From NCBI RefSeq assembly GCF_002482385.1, contig NZ_DLFW01000001.1, forward strand, positions 1 through 36,359: a stretch of 36,359 bases of DNA, given 5' to 3'. Below, piece by piece: positions 6,818 to 15,892 of this stretch. The translations under genes and the position numbers were made by a program. The DNA comes from Dysgonomonas sp. UBA7710. GTDB taxonomy: Bacteria > Bacteroidota > Bacteroidia > Bacteroidales > Dysgonomonadaceae. The notes below the pieces were generated by a model that saw nothing but the letters and a program-made list of their open reading frames with translations, had not been told where the DNA came from and did not search any database. Position 1 is the stretch's first letter; each line of letters opens with the position of its first letter.

Positions 6818-7192
6818 ATGGCAGATATCAAAGCTATTGCAGAACAACTAGTAAATTTGACAGTAAAAGAAGTAAGCGAATTAGCTGAAATTCTAAAAAC
6901 TGAATATGGTATTGAACCGGCCGCTGCTGCTGTTGCAGTTGCTGCAGGACCAGCTGCTGCTGCTGAAGTAGTAGAAGAAAAAACATCTTTCGATGTAATC
7001 TTGAAATCAGCAGGTGCTAACAAGCTACAAGTTGTTAAAGCTGTAAAAGAACTTACAGGACTTGGTTTGAAAGAGGCTAAAGATCTAGTAGATGGTGCTC
7101 CTGGTGAACTTAAAAAAGGAGTTACTAAAGATGAAGCTGACGCATTGAAAAAACAATTAGAAGAAGCTGGAGCCGAAGTTGAACTTAAGTAA
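6818..7192 (+). CDS. rplL: 50S ribosomal protein bL12
   Basis: The 124-residue acidic protein has an N-terminal dimerisation helix, an Ala-rich hinge (about 36-52) and the C-terminal factor-binding domain (KTSFDVILKSAGANKLQVVK and the LKEAKDLVDGAP helix). It recruits translational GTPases. It ends 101 nt before rpoB; a strong hairpin in that gap probably lowers polymerase expression relative to bL12. Confidence 0.97.
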   Translation: MADIKAIAEQLVNLTVKEVSELAEILKTEYGIEPAAAAVAVAAGPAAAAEVVEEKTSFDVILKSAGANKLQVVKAVKELTGLGLKEAKDLVDGAPGELKKGVTKDEADALKKQLEEAGAEVELK

Positions 7193-7217
7193 AGATAAGT
7201 CCTGAGAAAGGATATTT

Positions 7218-7256
7218 GGTTAGGAACCTTCCTCGAAGAAGGTTCTTAACCTTTTT
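7218..7256 (+). terminator. Attenuator-type terminator between rplL and rpoB
   Basis: A 14-bp stem (7218-7231 with 7238-7251, one G-U pair, loop CTCGAA) is followed directly by five T. It is a textbook intrinsic terminator inside an operon, so partial read-through is expected. An attenuator at the same place is known in Escherichia coli. Confidence 0.85.
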
Positions 7257-7293
7257 GCGTCAAAAGTAATAAGTTCAATAAAATAGGTTATCC

Positions 7294-10200
7294 ATGTCTT
7301 CAACAACAAATCAAAGAGTCAATTTCGCTTCAATCAAAAATCCGCTTCCTTACCCGGATTTTCTTGAAGTACAGTTAAAGTCATTCCGCGACTTTCTGCA
7401 ACTTGATACCCCTCCTGAAAGAAGGAAAAACGAAGGCCTATACAAAGTTTTTGCTGAAAACTTTCCTATAGCCGATACACGAAACAACTTTGTATTAGAG
7501 TTTTTGGACTACTTCATCGACCCTCCGCGCTATACCATTGATGAGTGTATAGACAGAGGATTGACATATAGTGTTCCTTTGAAAGCAAAGCTAAAACTTT
7601 ATTGTACAGACCCTGACCACGAAGATTTTGATACAGTTATCCAGGATGTATATCTGGGACTGATTCCATATATGACTGAGAAAGGTACCTTTGTCATCAA
7701 CGGAGCAGAACGTGTCGTAGTGTCCCAGTTGCACCGTTCACCCGGTGTGTTCTTCGGACAAACGATGCACGCCAATGGTACAAAGCTTTATTCAGCCCGT
7801 ATAATTCCGTTCAAAGGTTCTTGGATCGAATTTGCTACCGACATCAATAATGTCATGTATGCATACATCGACCGTAAGAAAAAATTACCGGTAACTACAT
7901 TGCTTCGCGCTATCGGGTTCGAAAGTGACAGGGACATCCTTGAAATTTTCGATCTGGCCGAAGAAGTAAAAGTTACAAAACAAAATATCAAGAAGGTACT
8001 CGGCCGTAAGCTTGCAGCCAGAATACTGAGAACATGGATGGAAGACTTCGTGGATGAAGATACCGGCGAGGTCACTTCAATCGAACGTAATGAAGTTATT
8101 CTGGAGCGCGAAACAGTTCTGGATAAAGATCATCTTGATCTGATTATAGATTCGAACATTGCTTCTATTTTATTGCATAAGGATACACAAAATATTTCAG
8201 ATTTTGCCATTATCTACAATACATTGCAAAAAGACCCGAGTAACTCGGAAATAGATGCAGTCCGTCATATATACAGACAGCTCCGTAGCGCTGAGCCGGC
8301 TGATGATACCAGTGCACGCGAGGTTATCAACAACTTGTTCTTCTCCGAGAAACGCTACGACTTAGGTGAAGTGGGCCGTTACAGGCTGAACAAGAAATTG
8401 GGCTTGACAACAAGTACTGATATTCGCGTATTAACGAAAGAAGATATTATTGAAATAATCAAGTTCCTTATCGAGCTGATTAATTCAAAAGCTATCGTTG
8501 ACGATATCGACCACTTGAGCAACCGTCGTGTCCGTACAGTTGGCGAGCAACTTTTCAACCAGTTTGGAGTTGGGCTTAACCGTATGGCACGTATCATTCG
8601 TGAAAGAATGAATGTACGCGACAATGAAGTGTTTACGCCGATCGACCTGATTAACGCGAAAACAATCTCATCTGTAGTAAATACATTCTTCGGAACAAAT
8701 GCACTGTCTCAATTCATGGATCAAACCAATCCATTGGCCGAGATTACTCACAAACGCCGTATGTCGGCTCTGGGACCGGGTGGTCTTTCACGTGAAAGAG
8801 CTGGTTTCGAGGTGCGTGACGTTCACTATACTCACTACGGACGCCTTTGTCCTATCGAGACTCCGGAAGGTCCGAATATCGGTTTGATTTCTTCCCTTTG
8901 CGTATATGCTAAGATTAACGATCTTGGATTTATCGAAACTCCATATCGTAAAGTAGCGGACAGCAAAGTAGACTTGTCTTCTAACGGTATTGTTTATCTT
9001 GCCGCTGAAGAGGAGGAAGATAAGCTTATAGCACAGGGTAATGCTCCGTTGAATGACGATGGAACATTTATCCTTAAACGTGTAAAAGCTCGTCAGGATG
9101 CCGATTATCCGGTTATTGCCCCGGAAGAGGTGGAATTGATGGATGTATCGCCGACACAAATCGCTTCTATTGCTGCTTCATTGATTCCGTTCCTAGAACA
9201 TGACGACGCCAACCGCGCACTGATGGGATCGAACATGATGCGCCAGGCTGTACCACTTATGCGTACCGAAGCCCCTATCGTGGGAACTGGTATAGAAGGA
9301 CAGCTTATCCGCGACTCGCGTACACAGATTGTGGCAGAGGGTGCGGGAGAAGTAGTATATGTGGATGCAAGTACCATCAAAATTAAATATGACCGTACTG
9401 CTGACGAAGATTTTGTAAACTTCGACGATGCCGTAAAAACATATAATATACCTAAATTCAGGAAAACAAACCAGAATACAACAATTGACCTTCGTCCTAT
9501 TTGCCGTAAGGGGGACAGGGTTGTTCTGGGGCAAATCCTGACAGAAGGATATTCAACCGAACAGGGTGAACTGGCTATCGGTAAGAACCTGAAAGTGGCA
9601 TTCATGCCATGGAAGGGATATAATTTCGAGGATGCTATCGTACTTAACGAGCGTATCGTCCGCGAAGATATATTTACTTCTGTACACGTAGAGGAATTCG
9701 TACTCGAAGTACGTGATACCAAACGTGGAGTAGAAGAGCTGACTTCCGATATTCCTAATGTAAGCGAAGAGGCAACAAAAGACCTGGACGAAAGAGGTAT
9801 TATCCGTATCGGTGCCCGTGTAAGTCCGGGAGATATCCTGATAGGTAAGATCACTCCGAAAGGAGAATCCGATCCTTCACCTGAAGAGAAACTACTCCGC
9901 GCCATCTTTGGTGATAAAGCCGGTGATGTAAAAGACGCTTCATTGAAAGCCTCTCCATCTCTGAAAGGAGTTGTTGTAGGTACAAACCTATTCTCCAAGG
10001 CATCAAAGAAAGGTAAAACAAAACTTTCGAGCAAGGCCCTGCTTCCTAAGCTGGATGAAGAATATGAAGAAAAAATAGCGAAAGTGAAATCTGTACTGGT
10101 TGACAAGCTATTGATCTTAACAGATGGTAAAACATCTCAGGGAGTAAAAGATTATCTTAATGTAGATATCATTGCCAAGGGTTCCAAATTTACGAAGAGT

Positions 10201-11103
10201 GCGCTGGACAATATCGATTATGAATCAATACAGGTGAGCAACTGGACAGCAGATGAGCACAAAAATGAATTAATAAAAGATGTAATCGTAAACTTCCTGC
10301 GTAAATACAAAGAACTGGATGCTGAGTTGAAACGTAAACGTTTCGACCTGACTATCGGGGATGAACTTCCTTCCGGTATTGTTCAGATTGCAAAAGTTTA
10401 TGTGGCTAAGAAACGTAAAGTTCAGGTAGGTGATAAGATGGCAGGACGCCACGGTAACAAAGGTATCGTGTCGCGTATCGTTCGTCAGGAAGATATGCCT
10501 TTCTTACCGGACGGAACACCGGTTGATATTGTCTTGAATCCGCTGGGGGTGCCTTCACGTATGAACCTTGGTCAGATATTCGAAACAGTATTGGGTTGGG
10601 CCGGAAAAGAGCTTGGTGTGAAATTCGCCACTCCTATTTTCGACGGAGCAAGCCTCGACGATATGAATTCATGGACAGACAAAGCCGGAGTTCCACGTTA
10701 TGGTAAAGTTCGCTTATTTGATGGCGGTACAGGAGACCAGTTCGACCAGCATGCAACAGTAGGTATTATCTATATGCTTAAACTGGGGCACATGGTTGAA
10801 GACAAGATGCACGCCCGTTCTATCGGACCTTACTCTCTTATTACGCAACAGCCTCTTGGAGGTAAAGCTCAATTCGGGGGTCAACGTTTCGGAGAAATGG
10901 AGGTTTGGGCACTTGAAGCATTCGGTGCGGCTTATATCCTGAGAGAAATCCTGACTATCAAGTCCGATGACGTTGTCGGCCGTTCCAAAGCTTATGAAGC
11001 TATTGTGAAAGGTGAGCCGATGCCACAACCGGGAATACCTGAATCCCTGAACGTATTGTTACATGAAATGCGTGGTCTGGGATTAAGCGTATCGCTTGAT
11101 TAA
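7294..11103 (+). CDS. rpoB: DNA-directed RNA polymerase subunit beta
   Basis: The 1269-residue protein is a full-length beta subunit. The rifampicin pocket is intact: SQFMDQTNPLAEITHKRRMS, with Asp476, His486 and Ser491 (Escherichia coli 516, 526, 531) all wild type. It is followed by ALGPGGLSRERAGFEVRDVH. The C-terminal segment carries the GGKAQFGGQRFGEMEVWALE motif. Together with beta' it forms the catalytic core. It follows the rplL attenuator. The spacer to rpoC (117 nt) is filled with palindromic repeats, which is unusual. No rifampicin-resistance substitution is visible in the main cluster. Confidence 0.98.
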   Translation: MSSTTNQRVNFASIKNPLPYPDFLEVQLKSFRDFLQLDTPPERRKNEGLYKVFAENFPIADTRNNFVLEFLDYFIDPPRYTIDECIDRGLTYSVPLKAKLKLYCTDPDHEDFDTVIQDVYLGLIPYMTEKGTFVINGAERVVVSQLHRSPGVFFGQTMHANGTKLYSARIIPFKGSWIEFATDINNVMYAYIDRKKKLPVTTLLRAIGFESDRDILEIFDLAEEVKVTKQNIKKVLGRKLAARILRTWMEDFVDEDTGEVTSIERNEVILERETVLDKDHLDLIIDSNIASILLHKDTQNISDFAIIYNTLQKDPSNSEIDAVRHIYRQLRSAEPADDTSAREVINNLFFSEKRYDLGEVGRYRLNKKLGLTTSTDIRVLTKEDIIEIIKFLIELINSKAIVDDIDHLSNRRVRTVGEQLFNQFGVGLNRMARIIRERMNVRDNEVFTPIDLINAKTISSVVNTFFGTNALSQFMDQTNPLAEITHKRRMSALGPGGLSRERAGFEVRDVHYTHYGRLCPIETPEGPNIGLISSLCVYAKINDLGFIETPYRKVADSKVDLSSNGIVYLAAEEEEDKLIAQGNAPLNDDGTFILKRVKARQDADYPVIAPEEVELMDVSPTQIASIAASLIPFLEHDDANRALMGSNMMRQAVPLMRTEAPIVGTGIEGQLIRDSRTQIVAEGAGEVVYVDASTIKIKYDRTADEDFVNFDDAVKTYNIPKFRKTNQNTTIDLRPICRKGDRVVLGQILTEGYSTEQGELAIGKNLKVAFMPWKGYNFEDAIVLNERIVREDIFTSVHVEEFVLEVRDTKRGVEELTSDIPNVSEEATKDLDERGIIRIGARVSPGDILIGKITPKGESDPSPEEKLLRAIFGDKAGDVKDASLKASPSLKGVVVGTNLFSKASKKGKTKLSSKALLPKLDEEYEEKIAKVKSVLVDKLLILTDGKTSQGVKDYLNVDIIAKGSKFTKSALDNIDYESIQVSNWTADEHKNELIKDVIVNFLRKYKELDAELKRKRFDLTIGDELPSGIVQIAKVYVAKKRKVQVGDKMAGRHGNKGIVSRIVRQEDMPFLPDGTPVDIVLNPLGVPSRMNLGQIFETVLGWAGKELGVKFATPIFDGASLDDMNSWTDKAGVPRYGKVRLFDGGTGDQFDQHATVGIIYMLKLGHMVEDKMHARSIGPYSLITQQPLGGKAQFGGQRFGEMEVWALEAFGAAYILREILTIKSDDVVGRSKAYEAIVKGEPMPQPGIPESLNVLLHEMRGLGLSVSLD

Positions 11104-11113
11104 ACAATATTAG

Positions 11114-11192
11114 CCGTTAGCTTTTGGCTTATAGCCTTTAGCTAACGGATTCTAAATACTCTAACAAACAGCTATTGGCTAATAGCTAGTAG
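11114..11192 (+). repeat. AGCTAA-type palindromic repeat, copy B, in rpoB-rpoC spacer
   Basis: CCGTTAGCT (11114-11122) pairs with AGCTAACGG (11140-11148). Inside, after a symmetric TTT/TTT loop, GGCT (11126-11129) pairs with AGCC (11133-11136). A second hairpin AGCTATT/AATAGCT (11170-11176 with 11181-11187) follows, then AGTAGCTAAC. The same units occur at 134-159. There is no T-run, so this looks like a repeat element or RNA-processing structure, not a terminator. Confidence 0.65.
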
Positions 11193-11220
11193 CTAACAGC
11201 TTTTAAAGGAAAAAAGTAAT

Positions 11221-14200
11221 ATGGCTTTTAGAAAAGAAAATAAAGTAAAGAGTAGCTTTTCAAAAATAACCGTAAGCCTTGCCTCTCCCGAAGAAATTCT
11301 GGAAGCATCGAGCGGGGAAGTTTTGAAACCCGAAACTATCAATTACCGTACATACAAACCGGAACGTGACGGGCTTTTCTGCGAACGCATATTCGGTCCT
11401 GTAAAGGATTACGAATGTCATTGCGGTAAATACAAAAGAATCCGTTATAAAGGTATCGTCTGCGACCGTTGCGGTGTTGAAGTAACAGAAAAGAAAGTTC
11501 GCCGCGAACGCACAGGTCACATCCACCTTGTAGTTCCGGTAGCTCATATCTGGTATTTCCGTTCTCTGCCTAACAAGATGGGCTATCTGTTGGGTATCCC
11601 TACTAAAAAACTGGACTCAATCATTTACTACGAACGTTATGTAGTGATTCAATCCGGAATCGCGGTAGAAGAAGGAGTAGCAGAAAAAGACCTTCTTACA
11701 GAAGATGAATACCTGAACATACTGGATAAACTTCCTAAAGAAAATCAACTGTTGGACGATACCGATCCTAACAAGTTTATTGCTAAAATGGGAGCAGAGG
11801 CCGTTTACGATTTGTTGTCGCGTATCAATCTTGATTCGTTGGCAAACAATCTGCGCCACAAAGCCAGTACAGATACATCTCAGCAACGTAAGAACGAAGC
11901 GTTGAAACAACTTCAGGTTGTAGAAGCATTCCGCGGATCGAAAGGTAAGAATAAACCGGAATGGATGATTGTTAAGATTGTTCCTGTTATTCCGCCGGAA
12001 CTTCGTCCGCTTGTTCCGTTAGATGGTGGCCGTTTTGCCACATCCGACCTGAATGACCTGTATCGTCGTGTTATTATCCGTAACAACCGCCTGAAAAGGC
12101 TTATCGATATCAAAGCACCGGAAGTAATCCTGCGTAATGAGAAACGTATGCTTCAGGAAGCTGTAGATTCATTGTTCGATAACTCACGTAAGTCGAGCGC
12201 GGTTAAGACAGATGCCAACCGCCCGTTGAAATCGCTTTCCGATAGTTTGAAAGGTAAACAGGGACGTTTCCGTCAGAACTTGTTGGGTAAACGTGTTGAC
12301 TATTCGGCCCGTTCGGTAATTGTCGTTGGTCCTGAATTGAAGATGCACGAGTGTGGTATTCCTCAGGATATGGCGGCCGAACTATACAAACCGTTTATTA
12401 TCCGTAAACTGATCGAGCGCGGCATCGTTAAGACAGTAAAATCTGCAAAGAAAATAGTAGACCGCAAGGAGCCTGTTGTTTGGGACATCCTCGAACACGT
12501 AATGAAAGGACATCCTGTGTTGCTCAACCGTGCCCCTACTCTTCACCGTTTAGGTATTCAGGCATTCCAGCCGAAGATGATCGGAGGTAAAGCAATCCAG
12601 TTGCACCCACTATCGTGTACGGCGTTCAATGCCGACTTTGATGGTGACCAGATGGCTGTTCACTTACCATTGGGTAATGAAGCTATCCTTGAAGCGCAGA
12701 TGTTGATGCTTGCATCTCACAATATCCTTAACCCTGCGAATGGCGCACCTATTACTGTACCATCTCAGGACATGGTTCTCGGATTATATTATATCACTAA
12801 GATACGCAAGGGCGCTAAAGGCGAAGGCCTTATATTCTACGGTCCGGAAGAAGCGATCATCGCTTATAATGAAGGAAAAGTAGATATTCACGCCCTCATC
12901 AAAGTATATGTAGACGATCTGGATGAAAATGGAAACGTTGCGAAACTGATGCGCGAGACTACTGTCGGCCGTGTTCTTGTTAATGAGAAAACTCCGGTAG
13001 AAGTAGGTTTCATCAATGAAGTACTTTCTAAGAAATCACTTCGTGATATCATCGGTAATGTAATCAAAATAGCCGGAGTTGCTAAAACAGCCCAGTTCCT
13101 CGACGATATAAAAGACTTAGGATATACAATGGCATTCCGTGGAGGTTTGTCGTTTAATCTTGAGGATGTAATCATACCGGAAGAAAAAGATGAACTGGTA
13201 CTTCAGGGTTATGACGAGGTTGAGCAGATAATGAATAACTACAACATGGGATTCATTACCTACAACGAACGTTACAACCAGATTATCGACACATGGACTC
13301 ACGTCAACTCCAGATTGTCAAACATCCTGATGAAACAATTATCGGAAGACAATCAGGGTTTCAACTCCGTATATATGATGTTAGATTCAGGAGCCCGTGG
13401 TTCGAAAGAACAGATCCGTCAGTTATCAGGTATGCGTGGATTGATGGCCAAACCTCAGAAGAGTGGAGCTGAAGGAGCTCAGATTATTGAAAATCCGATC
13501 CTTTCCAACTTTAAAGAAGGTCTGTCGGTGTTAGAGTACTTTATCTCTACCCACGGTGCGCGTAAAGGTCTTGCGGATACAGCTTTGAAAACAGCCGACG
13601 CGGGATATCTGACCCGTCGTCTGGTGGACGTTTCTCAAGATGTGATTATCAATGAAGAAGACTGTGGAACACTCCGCGGACTTGTTTGTACAGAGTTGAA
13701 AAACAACGAAGAAGTTGTCGCATCCCTTTACGAACGTATCTTGGGACGCGTATCTGTTCACGATATACAACATCCTTTGACTGGCGACCTGATTGTTAAA
13801 TCAGGTGAAGAGATCAAAGAAGATGCTGCTATCAAAATTCAAAACTCTCCGATCGAAAGTGTTGAAATCCGTTCGGTACTTACTTGTGAATCTAAAAAAG
13901 GCGTTTGTGGAAAATGTTACGGACGTAACCTTGCCACAGGACGTATGGTTCAGCGGGGTGAGGCTGTCGGTGTTATCGCTGCACAATCTATCGGTGAGCC
14001 GGGTACACAGTTGACACTTCGTACGTTCCACGTTGGGGGTATCGCATCTAATATCGCTACCGAAAACAGCATTGTTGCTAAATATGACGGTGTACTGGAA
14101 ATTGACGATCTGCGTATCGTAGAAGCAGTAGACGAAAGCGGTAAAAAAACACAAATTGTTGTCAGCCGTCTGGTTGAGCTTCGATTGGTTGATCCGAATA

Positions 14201-15504
14201 CTAAAATCGTCCTTCTTACCCACAATATACCTTATGGTTCTAAACTTTACTTTAAAGATGGAGCCAAGGTGAAAAAAGACGACCTTATCTGCGAATGGGA
14301 TCCGTTCAACGCGGTTATCATTTCCGAAGCCACAGGACGTATCAAGTTTGAAAATGTTATTGAAAATGTGACATACAAAGTTGAGTCGGACGAACAAACA
14401 GGCTTGAAAGAAAAGATCATCGTTGAATCACGTGATAAAACTAAAGCGCCTGAGGCTCATATTCTTGACGAGAAAGGGAATATGATGAAGATGTACAGTT
14501 TACCGTTAGGTGCTCACATTGTAAAAGATGATAATGACACTATTAAAGCCGGTGATGTACTTGTTAAGATTCCTCGCGCCGTAGGTAAAGCGGGTGATAT
14601 CACGGGAGGTTTGCCTCGTGTAACAGAATTATTCGAGGCCCGTAACCCTTCCAACCCGGCTGTTGTATCTGAAATCGACGGAGAAATCTCATTCGGTAAG
14701 ATCAAACGTGGTAACAGGGAGGTTATAGTTACTTCCAAACTTGGAGAAGTGAAGAAATATCTTGTTCCTCTTTCGAAACAAATCCTGGTACAGGAAAATG
14801 ACTTTGTAAGAGCAGGTATGCCACTGTCGGACGGAGCAACCACTCCATCGGATATCCTGGCTATTATGGGACCAACCGCTGTTCAGGAATACATTGTAAA
14901 CGAGGTACAGGATGTATATCGTCTGCAAGGTGTGAAGATCAACGATAAACACTTCGAAGTAATCGTACGTCAAATGATGCGCAAGGTAGAAGTGATCGAT
15001 CCGGGTGATACCCGTTTCCTTGAACAACAGGTGATCGACAAATACGAAGTGATGGAAGAAAATGACAGGATCTGGGGTAAGAAAGTCGTACTGGATGCCG
15101 GAGATTCCGCTACATTCGAACCTGGACAGATTGTAACAGCACGTAAACTGAGGGATGAGAACTCTATGCTCAAACGTAGAGACCTTCGTCCGGTAGAAGT
15201 GCGTGATGCAATTCCGGCTACAGCTAACCAGATACTTCAGGGTATTACGCGTGCCGCTCTTCAAACTCAAAGCTTTATGTCGGCTGCTTCGTTCCAGGAA
15301 ACGACAAAAGTACTGAACGATGCTGCTATCAACGCGAAAGTAGACAGGCTGGAAGGTTTGAAAGAGAATGTAATCTGCGGACACTTACTTCCTGCAGGTA
15401 CAGGTCAGCGTGAGTTCGATAAGCTTGTCGTTGGTACTAAAGAAGACTTTGACAGGATTGCTGCCACAAGGAAAACTGTAGTAGACTTTGACGCCGTAGA
15501 ATAA
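11221..15504 (+). CDS. rpoC: DNA-directed RNA polymerase subunit beta'
   Basis: The 1427-residue protein has the N-terminal zinc ribbon (Cys66, Cys68, Cys81, Cys84). The catalytic NADFDGDQ motif is at 470-477, where three Asp residues hold magnesium. The second zinc site is around CESKKGVCGKCYGRNLATG. The trigger-loop/bridge region is complete (GEPGTQLTLRTFHVGG). The length is normal for this phylum. It is co-transcribed with rpoB despite the repeat-filled spacer, and ends in a strong terminator 26 nt after the stop. In many Bacteroidales, from memory, rpoC is followed by a small gene and then rpsL-rpsG-fusA; here a SusC/SusD locus follows. Confidence 0.98.
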   Translation: MAFRKENKVKSSFSKITVSLASPEEILEASSGEVLKPETINYRTYKPERDGLFCERIFGPVKDYECHCGKYKRIRYKGIVCDRCGVEVTEKKVRRERTGHIHLVVPVAHIWYFRSLPNKMGYLLGIPTKKLDSIIYYERYVVIQSGIAVEEGVAEKDLLTEDEYLNILDKLPKENQLLDDTDPNKFIAKMGAEAVYDLLSRINLDSLANNLRHKASTDTSQQRKNEALKQLQVVEAFRGSKGKNKPEWMIVKIVPVIPPELRPLVPLDGGRFATSDLNDLYRRVIIRNNRLKRLIDIKAPEVILRNEKRMLQEAVDSLFDNSRKSSAVKTDANRPLKSLSDSLKGKQGRFRQNLLGKRVDYSARSVIVVGPELKMHECGIPQDMAAELYKPFIIRKLIERGIVKTVKSAKKIVDRKEPVVWDILEHVMKGHPVLLNRAPTLHRLGIQAFQPKMIGGKAIQLHPLSCTAFNADFDGDQMAVHLPLGNEAILEAQMLMLASHNILNPANGAPITVPSQDMVLGLYYITKIRKGAKGEGLIFYGPEEAIIAYNEGKVDIHALIKVYVDDLDENGNVAKLMRETTVGRVLVNEKTPVEVGFINEVLSKKSLRDIIGNVIKIAGVAKTAQFLDDIKDLGYTMAFRGGLSFNLEDVIIPEEKDELVLQGYDEVEQIMNNYNMGFITYNERYNQIIDTWTHVNSRLSNILMKQLSEDNQGFNSVYMMLDSGARGSKEQIRQLSGMRGLMAKPQKSGAEGAQIIENPILSNFKEGLSVLEYFISTHGARKGLADTALKTADAGYLTRRLVDVSQDVIINEEDCGTLRGLVCTELKNNEEVVASLYERILGRVSVHDIQHPLTGDLIVKSGEEIKEDAAIKIQNSPIESVEIRSVLTCESKKGVCGKCYGRNLATGRMVQRGEAVGVIAAQSIGEPGTQLTLRTFHVGGIASNIATENSIVAKYDGVLEIDDLRIVEAVDESGKKTQIVVSRLVELRLVDPNTKIVLLTHNIPYGSKLYFKDGAKVKKDDLICEWDPFNAVIISEATGRIKFENVIENVTYKVESDEQTGLKEKIIVESRDKTKAPEAHILDEKGNMMKMYSLPLGAHIVKDDNDTIKAGDVLVKIPRAVGKAGDITGGLPRVTELFEARNPSNPAVVSEIDGEISFGKIKRGNREVIVTSKLGEVKKYLVPLSKQILVQENDFVRAGMPLSDGATTPSDILAIMGPTAVQEYIVNEVQDVYRLQGVKINDKHFEVIVRQMMRKVEVIDPGDTRFLEQQVIDKYEVMEENDRIWGKKVVLDAGDSATFEPGQIVTARKLRDENSMLKRRDLRPVEVRDAIPATANQILQGITRAALQTQSFMSAASFQETTKVLNDAAINAKVDRLEGLKENVICGHLLPAGTGQREFDKLVVGTKEDFDRIAATRKTVVDFDAVE

Positions 15505-15529
15505 TTAATTATTCTTTTATATAGTTAGA

Positions 15530-15563
15530 AGGAGGGGTGATGTAATGTCACTCCTCTTTTTTT
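15530..15563 (+). terminator. Intrinsic terminator after rpoC
   Basis: An 11-bp stem (15530-15540 with 15548-15558, two G-U pairs, loop TGTAATG) runs into seven T (15557-15563). It closes the rplK-rpoC transcription unit. Confidence 0.88.
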
Positions 15564-15892
15564 GTTATCCATGCTTGAGTAAAACCTAAAAGAAAGTCAA
15601 AACGACATAGAATTATATACAATAAAATAATAACGACATATTTTGACTGTAAAATAGTCAAAATTGTTAAATATTTCACTTTTTTATAAATTTTTGTACA
15701 TAATTGAAAAATTGTTGTACATTTGTCGACTATAAAAATACAATATATCATTATGGATGCTTATTTGCTATTTTAGAATCATTTTGAGATATTTTTAAGT
15801 GTTATTATTTCATAATGAGAATAATATGGCATATATAAAATCATATTGGAATAATTGAGTGTGTAGTACTAATCTAAAAAGAGTGTGTGTAT
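15564..15892 (+). promoter_or_regulatory. susC upstream region: promoter and operator-like repeats
   Basis: The 329-nt AT-rich stretch holds no gene. TTTG (15693-15696) and TACATTTG (15718-15725) with a 21-nt spacer form a Bacteroidota promoter. TTGTACAT occurs twice (15694-15701 and 15715-15722), 21 bp apart, overlapping both promoter elements. Further upstream is an inverted repeat TTTTGACT/AGTCAAAA (15641-15648 with 15656-15663), and AGTCAAAA also occurs at 15594-15601. The mRNA leader would be about 160 nt. No regulator gene is adjacent. Confidence 0.6.

Noticed and set aside
9105..10106. 333-codon minus-strand open frame inside rpoB
   Set aside because: Low-complexity Ser/Arg-rich shadow of the strongly biased rpoB codons. 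The protein matches no family and the opposite strand is unambiguous rpoB.
15887..15892. GTG start two codons before the susC ATG
   Set aside because: The ATG at 15893 starts a clean signal peptide (MKKRLLL); the GTG adds nothing.
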